64,000 bases of DNA from Dielma sp000508965 (GTDB lineage Bacteria > Bacillota_I > Bacilli_A > Erysipelotrichales > Erysipelotrichaceae): contig BAHV02000006.1 of assembly GCA_000508965.1 (NCBI GenBank), positions 1 to 64,000 of the forward strand. The letters run 5' to 3'. Position numbers and translations under genes: made by a program. Positions 35,653-43,920 of the stretch are shown here, piece after piece. Positions within the stretch are counted from its first letter, which is position 1; each line of letters opens with the position of its first letter. The notes beneath the pieces were generated by a model, which made no database searches, was not told the origin of the DNA, and was given only the letters and a program-made list of their open reading frames with translations.

Positions 35653-37308
35653 ATGGCGAAAGGAAACGATAAGATCTTAACGGCTGAACAGGAACAGCAA
35701 CTGCGGCAGCCCATTGAGGATTATGTAGGCAAAATACAAGAAAAGATTGATGATCTCAGAGCCGACGGCACCAATCGTGTAGTTGCTCTTCAAAATAATA
35801 TTGATACTTTAAAACGGGATCGCAGTATACAAAAGGAAGAGAAAGAAAATAGAATCAAGGAATATAATGAACAGCTGGCAAAAGCAAAAAACGTTGAGGC
35901 AAATAATAAGGATGAGGTTTCAAAATTGATCAATGATGCGATTGCATATTTAAAAGCGCACTTTGATTCAGATTATTATCAGCTATTAAAAGAAAGCTGC
36001 GAACAGGAAAAAATACAGGCTAAGGAAGCATATAATAAAAAGATTGCGGAATTAGAAAAAAAACATAAAGATACTTTGGCAAAAATTACTGATCATCAGG
36101 AAATTAAAGATGAAAAGTATGTTCATAAGAACCGGATGTTTGATGCCAAAATGGAGTTAGATAAAGAGCTTCAGCAAATTAAAGACAGAAGGCATGCTGC
36201 CTTTGTATGGCAGTATCACCTGATTGACTTGCTGCGTTTATCTAAATTCACCTTTATGGAATCAAGAATGCAGAAATGGGAGAATTATAAATATTCATTT
36301 AACAAACGGACATTCTTGCTGAATAATGGCTTATATATTGCGATTATCTTAATTTTTATTGGTCTGTGTATCGCTACCCCTATCATCAAGGGTGTTCCGC
36401 TGCTGACCTTCAACAATGTTTTAAATATTTTACAGCAGGCATCACCGAGAATGTTCTTAGCGCTTGGTGTTGCGGGTTTGATCTTGCTGACCGGTACCGA
36501 TCTTTCAATCGGACGTATGGTTGGTATGGGTATGACGACGGCAACCATTATCATGCATCAGGGAATCAATACCGGTGCGGTATTTGGTCACGTGTTTGAT
36601 TTTACAGGCATGCCGATTGGTGTTCGAATGATCTTTGCACTGGTAATGTGTGTTCTATTATGTACATTCTTTACCGCTATTGCAGGCTTCTTTACCGCAA
36701 GATTTAAGATGCATCCATTTATTTCTACAATGGCTAATATGCTGGTTATCTTTGGTTTAGTTACTTATGCGACTAAGGGTGTATCATTTGGTGCCATCGA
36801 TCCGTCAATTCCGAAGATGATCATTCCAAGAATCGGCGGTTTCCCAACGATTATTTTATGGGCAGTCGTAGCGATTGCAATTGTATGGTTTATTTGGAAC
36901 AAGACAACTTTTGGTAAGAATTTATATGCAGTCGGCGGTAATCCGGAAGCAGCAGCAGTTTCTGGCATCTCGGTATTCTGGGTAACCATGGGTGCATTTA
37001 TTCTGGCTGGTATTCTTTATGGCTTTGGTTCATGGCTTGAATGTGCAAGAATGATCGGTTCTGGTTCTGCGGCATATGGCCAAGGCTGGGAGATGGATGC
37101 AATTGCAGCCTGCGTAGTAGGCGGCGTATCCTTTACTGGCGGTATTGGTAAGATTTCAGGTGTAGTAGTCGGCGTACTTATTTTCACTGTATTAATCTAC
37201 TCACTGACGATTCTTGGTATTGATACAAATCTTCAATTCGTATTTGAAGGCATTATCATTATCACAGCAGTAACTTTAGACTGTCTGAAGTACGTTCAGA
37301 AGAAATAA
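35653..37308 (+). CDS. mglC: Sugar ABC transporter permease (MglC-like) with long coiled-coil N-terminus
   Basis: A 551-residue permease. Residues ~225-551 are an ordinary MglC/RbsC-type membrane domain with eight to ten helices, including SPRMFLALGVAGLILLTGTD and GNPEAAAVSGI. Residues ~1-220 are highly charged and helical with heptad character (for example RIKEYNEQLAKAK and KKIAELEKKHKDTLAKI) and are absent from E. coli MglC, which is about 336 residues. The extension is probably cytoplasmic and might contact the ATPase or organise the complex. The reading frame is continuous and starts behind GGGAGATG. Confidence 0.9.
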   Translation: MAKGNDKILTAEQEQQLRQPIEDYVGKIQEKIDDLRADGTNRVVALQNNIDTLKRDRSIQKEEKENRIKEYNEQLAKAKNVEANNKDEVSKLINDAIAYLKAHFDSDYYQLLKESCEQEKIQAKEAYNKKIAELEKKHKDTLAKITDHQEIKDEKYVHKNRMFDAKMELDKELQQIKDRRHAAFVWQYHLIDLLRLSKFTFMESRMQKWENYKYSFNKRTFLLNNGLYIAIILIFIGLCIATPIIKGVPLLTFNNVLNILQQASPRMFLALGVAGLILLTGTDLSIGRMVGMGMTTATIIMHQGINTGAVFGHVFDFTGMPIGVRMIFALVMCVLLCTFFTAIAGFFTARFKMHPFISTMANMLVIFGLVTYATKGVSFGAIDPSIPKMIIPRIGGFPTIILWAVVAIAIVWFIWNKTTFGKNLYAVGGNPEAAAVSGISVFWVTMGAFILAGILYGFGSWLECARMIGSGSAAYGQGWEMDAIAACVVGGVSFTGGIGKISGVVVGVLIFTVLIYSLTILGIDTNLQFVFEGIIIITAVTLDCLKYVQKK

Positions 37309-37373
37309 AAACTATAAGAAAGATAACGCTTTGTAATAGTTATAATTAATTCAAGATTCAGGTTTAGATAAAA

Positions 37374-37432
37374 TGTGGTTCAGGGCTTCAATAAGATGGA
37401 AAATCATCTTTAAGTGCTTGAACCACTTTTTT
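37374..37432 (+). terminator. Terminator of Mgl-like operon
   Basis: GTGGTTCA (37375-37382) pairs with TGAACCAC (37419-37426), followed by a T-run. A small GATG/CATC hairpin lies inside the loop. Confidence 0.85.
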
Positions 37433-37535
37433 AGTTTATTCTTATTTAGTAATGCTGATTATCTTTTAAACCATATCCATGCGTTCAGTTTTTGTGTTTG
37501 CATCATACAAAATTAAGACTAAAAAAAGCTTGCCA

Positions 37536-37568
37536 TAAAATGCTTGAAGTGCTTCTTTAAAATGCTTG
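37536..37568 (+). repeat. Direct repeats in the 430-bp region upstream of the ascorbate-type PTS
   Basis: TAAAATGCTTG is found at 37536-37546 and 37558-37568, 22 bases apart, with related TGCTTG/AAGC copies around it. The stretch 37433-37640 otherwise holds no gene. The repeats lie about 80-100 bases upstream of the promoter, where an activator would bind. The PRD regulator at 57.0 kb is the best candidate. Confidence 0.45.
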
Positions 37569-37644
37569 TAAAGCCTATTAAATCAAGCTTTTCATCAGTT
37601 TAACAATTGTATTGTGCAGACACAAATCTTGAACTCTAAAAGGA

Positions 37645-37673
37645 TTGAAAGCGTTTTGATTATGCTTTAAAAT
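37645..37673 (+). promoter_or_regulatory. Promoter with overlapping cre box for ascorbate-type PTS operon
   Basis: TTGAAA (37645-37650), 17 bases, TAAAAT (37668-37673). TGAAAGCGTTTTGA (37646-37659) is a cre-like site with one mismatch, overlapping the -35 box exactly as at 12,186. Confidence 0.7.
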
Positions 37674-37748
37674 CACAAGTGTAAAGGGAAGAGATGAAAT
37701 AAATCATCCGCCTGTGTAAGCTTACAGAATCACAAGGAGGTGATCCAC

Positions 37749-38189
37749 ATGCTTAAAGATTTAACGAGTGAGAAATTGATTCGGCTGCAGATAGAAGCCG
37801 ATAACTGGGAAGATGCAGTAAGAGAGGCCGCTAAGCCGCTGGAAGATGAAGGCAAGATTAAAGCTAGCTATATTGATGCAATTATCGATTCAGTAAAAAC
37901 AGCAGGTCCATACATTGTTATCACACCTCATGTAGCGCTGCCGCATGCCCGGCCGGAAACCGGTGCCTTAGAAAGTGCTATTGGTATCGCGACTTTGAAA
38001 GTGCCGGTTGCCTTTGGCAATGCTGACAATGATCCGGTGAAGTATCTGTTTTGTCTAAGTGCTAAAGACAACAACTCACATCTTGGCGCATTGGCTGATT
38101 TAGCTGAATTACTTGAAAACAAAGAGTTTTTTGAATTATTGGATAAAACAAACGATCCAAAAGAAGTCATTGATTATTTAAACCATTAG
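37749..38189 (+). CDS. PTS EIIA, mannitol/ascorbate type
   Basis: A 146-residue EIIA with the phospho-His66 in VALPHARPE. It gives phosphate to the ascorbate-type EIIB next door. ATG 37749 is chosen over the upstream GTG because the GTG lies within the near-perfect ribosome site AAGGAGGTGATCC. It is strikingly similar to the C-terminal EIIA domain of the regulator at 57-59 kb (shared NDPVKY, FCLSA and PYIVIT stretches). Confidence 0.92.
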   Translation: MLKDLTSEKLIRLQIEADNWEDAVREAAKPLEDEGKIKASYIDAIIDSVKTAGPYIVITPHVALPHARPETGALESAIGIATLKVPVAFGNADNDPVKYLFCLSAKDNNSHLGALADLAELLENKEFFELLDKTNDPKEVIDYLNH

Positions 38190-38209
38190 GTAGAAAAGGA
38201 GGTACACAT

Positions 38210-38488
38210 ATGTACAAAGCATTAGTTTGCTGCCGTGCGGGCATGGGTTCAAGCATGCTGCTGAAGATTAAAGTTGATCAGGTTATAAAAGAAAATAGCA
38301 TGGAAATTGTTACTGAACATGGAAATCTTGATTCATTAATCGGTTTTAATGGGGATCTGGTTATCACCATGGAGGATCTGATGATGGAATTGAAAGATAA
38401 GGTTCCATTTGCTGTCGGTATCCGCAACATTGTTGATAAAGATGAAATCAAAGCAAAATTAAATGAATTCTTAGATACTAAAAAATAG
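38210..38488 (+). CDS. PTS EIIB, ascorbate/galactitol type
   Basis: A 92-residue EIIB with the active-site loop CRAGMGSS (Cys8). It passes phosphate from the EIIA to the sugar in the UlaA-type EIIC. It starts behind AAGGAGG, 20 bases after the EIIA stop. Confidence 0.93.
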   Translation: MYKALVCCRAGMGSSMLLKIKVDQVIKENSMEIVTEHGNLDSLIGFNGDLVITMEDLMMELKDKVPFAVGIRNIVDKDEIKAKLNEFLDTKK

Positions 38489-38516
38489 TTATAAAACTTA
38501 AGGGAGGAAAAAGAAT

Positions 38517-39794
38517 ATGTTAGATGCATTATTAGGACAAGTCAGGAATACATCGCTGATCGTTGGTTTAATCGCTCTTATCGGTCTGCTGCTGCAAAAG
38601 AAGTCAGCAACTGAAGTAATCTCAGGAACTGCAAAAACGATTATGGGCTTTATGATCTTCAATATTGGTTCAAGCGCCATCTCAACGATCGTTGCTAATT
38701 TTACTACATTATTTAATACAGGGTTTGGAATTGACGGTGTTACAACTCAGGTAGAAGTAGCTACCGGTATGGCATTGAATACTTATGGTACTGAGGTAGC
38801 ACTTGTACTGTTAGTAGGATTCGTTGCTAACTTGGTGATTGCTAAGTTTACCCCATTTAAAGCAATCTTCTTAACGGGTCAGCATTTCTTATATTTCGCA
38901 TGTGTACTTGCATTAGTATTTATAGCTGTGGGTCTGCCAATGCCGGTTACAATTATCGGCGGTGGTATCGTTTTAGGTTTCTGCGGTGCTGCACTGCCAA
39001 CGCTCTGTCAGCCGTTTATGAATAAGATAACCGGTTCTGACAATCTGGCAATGGGTCACTTTAACTGTATTGGTTATGCTTTCTCTGGTTATATCGGTAA
39101 ATTATTTGCTGGTTCAAAAGAAAAATCTGATTCAAGCAATGTGAACATGCCTAAATTCTTTGAATTATTCCGTGATTTTATCTTCTCAATTGCATGCTTC
39201 ATGGTTGTATTATTCTATATTGCTGTATTCGCGTGCGTTGCAACAGGCAACATGGAAACAGTATTGGCAATGTCAGGCAATGATTTATGGTTTGTATATC
39301 CGCTGCTGCAAGGTCTGCAATTTGCTGCCGGCATGAGCGTATTGATTTATGGTGTTCGTCAGTTCATCGCAGAAATCACAGCTGCATTCGTAGCTATCTC
39401 TGAAAAATATATTCCTAATTCTAAACCAGCTGTTGACTGTCCTGCTATTTTCCCATTTGCACCTACTGCAGTTGTTATCGGGTTCGTCGGTGCATTCTTA
39501 GGCGGTCTGTTCGGTATGGCAATGATGGTTCTGTTTAAGAGTCCGGTAATTATGATTCCAGCTGCTGGTATCTGTTTCTTCTCAGGCGGTACTTGCGGTG
39601 TATTCGGTAATGCTTATGGTGGATGGAAGGGCGCTCTTGCCGGTTCATTCTTAGTGGGTATAGGTTTAGTTGCTTTACCTCTGGTTCTTTATCCGGTATT
39701 TGAAACACTGGGTATTGCCGGTGCTTCATTCCCGAACATCGACTACAATATTGTCGGAACACTCTTGTACAAGGTATTAAGCATTTTCCACTAA
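38517..39794 (+). CDS. PTS EIIC, ascorbate (UlaA/SgaT) family
   Basis: A 425-residue membrane permease of the UlaA family with about eleven helices. Family patterns include the N-terminal VRNTSLIVGLIALIGLLLQ and TIMGFMIFNIGSSAI, and later CGAALPTLCQPFMNKITG. It starts behind GGGAGG. The downstream aldolases differ from the standard ascorbate (ula) pathway, so the true substrate is probably another acidic or modified sugar. Confidence 0.92.
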   Translation: MLDALLGQVRNTSLIVGLIALIGLLLQKKSATEVISGTAKTIMGFMIFNIGSSAISTIVANFTTLFNTGFGIDGVTTQVEVATGMALNTYGTEVALVLLVGFVANLVIAKFTPFKAIFLTGQHFLYFACVLALVFIAVGLPMPVTIIGGGIVLGFCGAALPTLCQPFMNKITGSDNLAMGHFNCIGYAFSGYIGKLFAGSKEKSDSSNVNMPKFFELFRDFIFSIACFMVVLFYIAVFACVATGNMETVLAMSGNDLWFVYPLLQGLQFAAGMSVLIYGVRQFIAEITAAFVAISEKYIPNSKPAVDCPAIFPFAPTAVVIGFVGAFLGGLFGMAMMVLFKSPVIMIPAAGICFFSGGTCGVFGNAYGGWKGALAGSFLVGIGLVALPLVLYPVFETLGIAGASFPNIDYNIVGTLLYKVLSIFH

Positions 39795-39813
39795 TTAGAT
39801 TCATAGCTGTACA

Positions 39814-39850
39814 GGAACAAGGAGTGAAAATTCCTTGTTCTTGCTTTTTA
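39814..39850 (+). terminator. Intercistronic hairpin after EIIC
   Basis: GAACAAGGA (39815-39823) pairs with TCCTTGTTC (39832-39840), followed by TTGCTTTTT. It may partly terminate, separating high transporter from lower enzyme expression. Confidence 0.65.
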
Positions 39851-39860
39851 AGGAGAGCGT

Positions 39861-40616
39861 ATGATTAAAAGTAAAATGAAACAGCAGCCATTATTCGCTG
39901 CATTGATAAAGATTGTTGATGACCCGGCGATGTTGATCATGGCAAAGGATGCAGGCATGGATTTTGTTTTTTATGATTGTGAGCACGGGATGATTCCTTA
40001 TGATCGGCTGCATGATCTGATGCTGATGGGTAATGGCATTAGGATACCGTCAATTGTCAGAGCAGCGCAGCTTGCGAGAAGTGATGTATCAAGAGTGCTT
40101 GACTGTGGAGCCAAGGGTGTAATGGTACCGATGATTGAAACAAGTGAACAGGCCAGGCAGCTGGTGCAGTGGAGCAAGTATCCGCCGCTTGGCAGCCGCA
40201 GCTATTCAGGCGGTGCCAATACATTCTACAAACCATCAGGCAATCATCAGGAAAATATGCGTGAACTGAATCAAGAAACAATTACGATCGCGCAAATTGA
40301 AACGGTTAAGGGTGTTGATAATGTCGATGAAATCGTACAGGTAGAAGGCATCGACGCTTTAATTGTCGGTCCTGCAGATCTGGGAATATCCATGGGCAAC
40401 CCCGATAATATGATGCATCCTGATGAGCTGGCTTTGATTCGCAAGGTTGCAGATGCTTGTAAAAGGGCAGAGAAGGGCTTTGGGATAATCGGACCGCTGC
40501 CTTTAATTAAAGAATTCAAGAATGATATTGATCTGCTTATCTCAGCAATTGACGTAAATATACTGCGTGATGGTTTAAAGCAATATGTTAAAGGCTACCA
40601 GGACATTATTAAATGA
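39861..40616 (+). CDS. HpcH/HpaI-family aldolase (2-keto-3-deoxy acid type)
   Basis: A 251-residue class II aldolase of the HpcH/HpaI family, which cleaves 2-keto-3-deoxy sugar acids to pyruvate or a related keto acid plus an aldehyde using a divalent metal. Visible motifs are DFVFYDCEHG (metal/base region), GAKGVMVPMIET, IAQIETVKGV (metal Glu) and IVGPADLGISMG. It starts behind AAGGAGAGC and is the first metabolic gene after the PTS genes. Confidence 0.85.
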   Translation: MIKSKMKQQPLFAALIKIVDDPAMLIMAKDAGMDFVFYDCEHGMIPYDRLHDLMLMGNGIRIPSIVRAAQLARSDVSRVLDCGAKGVMVPMIETSEQARQLVQWSKYPPLGSRSYSGGANTFYKPSGNHQENMRELNQETITIAQIETVKGVDNVDEIVQVEGIDALIVGPADLGISMGNPDNMMHPDELALIRKVADACKRAEKGFGIIGPLPLIKEFKNDIDLLISAIDVNILRDGLKQYVKGYQDIIK

Positions 40617-40626
40617 AGGAGGATCT

Positions 40627-41232
40627 ATGGAAACAAAGAAAGTAATCAAAGAATTCCTTGATATTGAATTCTCTGAAATACAAAATTATATCAATCACAT
40701 TGATTATTCTGCTATTGAAAAGGCAAAGGATTTGATTCTGGCTGCGGAAGCTAAAAATAATCGGCTGCATGTGACAGGTATTGGCAAACCAGGGCATGTA
40801 GCTGGCTATGCGGCTTCACTGCTTTCATCTACCGGTACGCCAACTTATGAACTGCATGGGACAGAAGCTGTCCATGGCAGTGCCGGTCAGGTACTCAGCG
40901 GGGATGTGGTCATCGCCATTTCCAACAGCGGTGAAACATCAGAATTAAAGGCAACCGTTGAAACATTGAAAAAGAACGGTGCTAAAATCATCGCAGTAAC
41001 CGGCAATCCGGATTCATGGCTGGCAAAGAGTGCGGAAGTTGCACTGATTGCTGGTGTAAAACATGAGGGTGATCCATTAAATAAGCCGCCGCGTGCATCT
41101 ATTTTGGCAGAAATTGTCATGCTTCAAAGCTTAAGTGTTTTACTTCAGGAAACCCGTGGTTTAACACCGCAGGAATATGTTAGATGGCATCCAGGCGGTG
41201 CGCTTGGTCAGTCGATCAGAGAAGGAAAGTAG
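40627..41232 (+). CDS. SIS-domain sugar-phosphate isomerase (KpsF/GutQ-like)
   Basis: A 201-residue SIS-domain protein of the KpsF/GutQ/KdsD group, which interconverts aldose and ketose phosphates. Motifs: VTGIGKPGHVAGYAASLLSS, ISNSGETSEL, VTGNPDSWLAK and WHPGGALGQSI. It lacks the C-terminal CBS domains of full-length KdsD. ATG 40627 is used because it follows AAGGAGG; the frame is open further upstream without a site. The substrate is not certain. Confidence 0.85.
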   Translation: METKKVIKEFLDIEFSEIQNYINHIDYSAIEKAKDLILAAEAKNNRLHVTGIGKPGHVAGYAASLLSSTGTPTYELHGTEAVHGSAGQVLSGDVVIAISNSGETSELKATVETLKKNGAKIIAVTGNPDSWLAKSAEVALIAGVKHEGDPLNKPPRASILAEIVMLQSLSVLLQETRGLTPQEYVRWHPGGALGQSIREGK

Positions 41233-41242
41233 GAAAGAAACT

Positions 41243-42121
41243 ATGGAAATAAAAGGTATTATTACCGCAATGGTAACTCCTTTTGATGAAAATCAGAAGA
41301 TTAATGAAACTGCTGCCCGTCAGTTGGTCGATAAGCTGATCAGTCAGGGTGTACATGGTTTGTTTATTTTAGGCACAAATGGAGAATTTCATGTGCTGAG
41401 TGATGATGAAAAAGTAGAATTTGCGAAAATTGTAATCGATCAGGCAGCACATCGTGTACCGGTTTATGTCGGTGCCGGTGCATGCGGAACTCAAGAAACA
41501 ATTAAATTGGCACAGCGGATGGAAGCTGTCGGTGCCGATGCATTATCCGTGATTGCACCTTATTTTATCGCCCCTGCTCAGCAGGAACTGGCGGATCATT
41601 ACCGTAAGGTTGCGGAAGCGGTAAATATTCCAATTATCATGTATAACATACCAAAGAATACCGGTATTAATATTGAACCGGAAACCGTTAAATCATTGAT
41701 TGGCGTTAAGAATATTGCCGGCATTAAAGACAGCAGCGGCAACATGGAAAATATGCAGGGTTATATTGATGCGGGCAAGGGCAGTGATTTCGTAGTTTTA
41801 GTTGGTTCTGATTCAAAAATTCTGCCGGCTTTAAAAATCGGTGCCGCAGGAGCTATTGCCGGTACAAGCAATGTCATTGCGGAATTAGATGTGTCAATTT
41901 ATGAAAATTACCTAAAAGGTAATTTGGAAGCAGCCGAGCAGGCACAGAAGGATATTGATGTTCTGCGTGGTGTTTTAAAGCTAGGAACAGTGCCGTCAGT
42001 GATGAAAAGAGCAGTAACTCTTTTAGGCATTAATGTGGGGGATGCGCGTTATCCGGTAAGCAAGCTGCCAGCCGAGGCTGATGAACAAATTAAAGCAGCA
42101 CTTGCTTATTATAAATTGTAA
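41243..42121 (+). CDS. DapA-family (N-acetylneuraminate lyase-like) aldolase
   Basis: A 292-residue TIM-barrel Schiff-base aldolase of the DHDPS/NAL family. The active-site Tyr lies in MYNIPKNTG, the Lys in IAGIKDSSG, and the glycine loop is GTNGEFH. ATG 41243 is preferred to an open upstream extension because GGAAAG precedes it and it begins MEIKGIITAMVTPF like the family. In this operon it more likely handles a keto-sugar acid than lysine synthesis, which is inferred from context. Confidence 0.88.
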   Translation: MEIKGIITAMVTPFDENQKINETAARQLVDKLISQGVHGLFILGTNGEFHVLSDDEKVEFAKIVIDQAAHRVPVYVGAGACGTQETIKLAQRMEAVGADALSVIAPYFIAPAQQELADHYRKVAEAVNIPIIMYNIPKNTGINIEPETVKSLIGVKNIAGIKDSSGNMENMQGYIDAGKGSDFVVLVGSDSKILPALKIGAAGAIAGTSNVIAELDVSIYENYLKGNLEAAEQAQKDIDVLRGVLKLGTVPSVMKRAVTLLGINVGDARYPVSKLPAEADEQIKAALAYYKL

Positions 42122-42135
42122 GAGGGGAATGCGTT

Positions 42136-42774
42136 ATGTTTAAAACAGATATCATAACAAGAATTGAGAAAACCGGTGCGATGGCTATCGTTCGTACGGA
42201 AACCATTGAGCGCGGCATTGAAATTGCCCAAGGCTGTTTAAACGGCGGAGTTGACGTATTGGAAATCAGCTATACATTACCTAATGCCGGTGAAGTGATT
42301 GAAGCGATTAATAAGAAATTTAATAATCAGCTGGTGGTGGGCGCCGGTACGGTACTTGATGCGGAAACGGCCCGTTTAGCAATTCTTAAGGGTGCTAAAT
42401 TTATCATTGCCCCTAACTTCAGCAAAGAAGTTGCCAGATTATGCAATCGATATCAAATTCCTTATGCACCTGGCTGTACCACAATTACTGAAATGGTTGA
42501 AGCAATGGAAGTTGGTGCTTCCTTTATCAAAGCTTTTCCAATCTCCAATTTCTATGGCCCGGAGCTTGTATCGGTACTAAAAACCCCAATCCCTGTTATG
42601 CCGATCCTTGCATCTGGAGGCATCACTTTGGATAACTTATCTGATTGGATAAAAAAAGGTACTGAATGCTGCGGCTTCGGCGGTTTACTGACTAAAGGAA
42701 CATCTGAGGAAATCACGGAAAATGCGAAAAAGATTCGTGCAATCATCGATGAAACTCGATCAGCAATGAAATAA
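42136..42774 (+). CDS. KDPG/KHG-family aldolase (Eda-like)
   Basis: A 212-residue class I aldolase of the KDPG family, which splits 2-keto-3-deoxy-6-phospho-sugar acids into pyruvate and glyceraldehyde 3-phosphate. The Schiff-base Lys lies in FIKAFPIS; VVGAGTVLD and ILASGGI match the family. The usual catalytic region EITLR..A reads EISYTLPNA here, a noticeable variation. It is the last gene of the PTS/aldolase operon, before a terminator. Confidence 0.88.
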   Translation: MFKTDIITRIEKTGAMAIVRTETIERGIEIAQGCLNGGVDVLEISYTLPNAGEVIEAINKKFNNQLVVGAGTVLDAETARLAILKGAKFIIAPNFSKEVARLCNRYQIPYAPGCTTITEMVEAMEVGASFIKAFPISNFYGPELVSVLKTPIPVMPILASGGITLDNLSDWIKKGTECCGFGGLLTKGTSEEITENAKKIRAIIDETRSAMK

Positions 42775-42790
42775 TTGATTAAATTCAAAT

Positions 42791-42828
42791 AAAACTGTCA
42801 TGTTGATATTCACATGGCAGTTTTATTA
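42791..42828 (+). terminator. Terminator of ascorbate-type PTS/aldolase operon
   Basis: AAAACTGTCATGT (42791-42803) pairs with ACATGGCAGTTTT (42812-42824), followed by ATT. Confidence 0.85.
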
Positions 42829-42957
42829 TTGAGCGCGTATTGGTTTCACTGCAGCTGCATGATATATTATTAAAACGTGAGTATGACTCTACGCTGCGTA
42901 GGTTGTTCCTTAAAATGAATAATGGTATTCTAAGTTTATAAAGTGAGGGTATATAAA

Positions 42958-43095
42958 ATGAATACTTATATAACAGGCTCTGCAATTAAAAGGTTAAGAG
43001 AAAAGCAATGCATGACACAGCTTCAGCTGGCAGAGAAGCTGAACGTGAGTGATAAAACAATTTCCAAATGGGAAACCGGAGTTTCCCATAGTTAA
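42958..43095 (+). pseudogene. 5' part of XRE-family regulator gene interrupted by mobile element
   Basis: It encodes 41 chromosomal residues of an XRE-type HTH (IKRLREKQCMTQLQLAEKLN, then SDKTISKWETG) and four residues from the element before a stop (43093-43095). The break falls after codon GGA at 43078-43080. The remainder, beginning KGLPDISLIEPLA, is at 55,635-56,096 in the same orientation. Joining the two halves at GGA restores a normal HTH. The truncated product keeps most of the HTH but loses its last helices. Confidence 0.92.
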
Positions 43096-43100
43096 AGATA
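43081..43100 (+). repeat. Left terminal inverted repeat of element
   Basis: GTTTCCCATAGTTAAAGATA matches the complement of the right end at 18 of 20 positions. With the adjoining chromosome it forms a perfect palindrome arm pair, TGGGAAAC and GTTTCCCA, around CGGA. Confidence 0.88.
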
Positions 43101-43170
43101 CCACACCCAATATCACAAACTCACGCTTAAACAATATTCCTTAGTCAACCACATACAATAACAAATACAA

Positions 43171-43208
43171 AAAAGCTGGAAGCAGACTTAATTTTGCTCC
43201 CAACTTTT
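43171..43208 (-). terminator. Terminator of leftward ABC/two-component cargo operon
   Basis: On the reverse strand AGTTGGGAGCA pairs with TGCTTCCAGCT (11 bp, two G-T pairs), followed by six T's. It lies past the response-regulator stop. Confidence 0.85.
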
Positions 43209-43320
43209 CTTTATTGTTTTGATGAAGTCGTTCAATGATACTTGTTTTTGCTATCTGCTTACATAATGTGCATACTTGTCACTTGTGTTCTGATATATCT
43301 GTCCCTCTTATTGCCTAAAC

Positions 43321-43920
43321 TCATATTAAGGGTGTGATATATCCAAGTGCAATAGCCTTGTTATAGGCTTCGATAGCATTTTTAGCCCCCAGCTTATCAT
43401 AGATGCTTTGGATATGGTTGTAAAGTGTCCGTTCACTGATATACAGTTCTTGCGCTATTTCATGCTTTGTTTTCCCTGTTCCAATCGCCTTAATAATTTC
43501 CGCTTCACGATCTGTCAGGGGATCTAATAAAGGGGGCGTAGTGGACTTGTGACCTTTACTAATAGCTGTGAGTTTTTTTACCAGCTCATCAACAGAAGCC
43601 GACTTGTCAATATAACTTACAGCACCTCTTTTAAGTGCCTCCTGTCTATAAACCGGCATATCATAAGAGGATAGCATAGCCACTTTTGTTTTTGGCTTTT
43701 TGTTATATATTTTTTCTATCAGGTCAATGCCAGAATTTTTTGACTGATCTCTTAGGTTAACATCCAATAATACAATGTCCCATTCGTCTACGGAAAGAAT
43801 ATTCCAAAACTCTGTTTCATTACTTACATAGTGACAGATTGAGATTGCGTCCCAATCTTCCAGAAGTTTGCTTAAACTCTCTCCAAATATCCTGTGGTCA
43901 TCAAATAGTAATATCTTCAT
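43321..43920 (-). CDS. NarL/FixJ-type response regulator (element cargo)
   Basis: A 199-residue regulator with a receiver domain (Asp in DIVLLDVNLRD; Lys in SYIDKSA) and a LuxR-type HTH (LTDREAEIIKAIGTGKTKHEIA). It is cotranscribed with the kinase, whose gene it overlaps by 20 bases, and probably controls the ABC transporter genes upstream in the same leftward operon in response to an envelope-active compound. Confidence 0.92.
   Translation of the reverse strand: MKILLFDDHRIFGESLSKLLEDWDAISICHYVSNETEFWNILSVDEWDIVLLDVNLRDQSKNSGIDLIEKIYNKKPKTKVAMLSSYDMPVYRQEALKRGAVSYIDKSASVDELVKKLTAISKGHKSTTPPLLDPLTDREAEIIKAIGTGKTKHEIAQELYISERTLYNHIQSIYDKLGAKNAIEAYNKAIALGYITPLI

Noticed and set aside
43066..43090. 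Palindrome at the left element border as a terminator
   Set aside because: It arises from joining the target arm to the element's inverted end and has no T-run.
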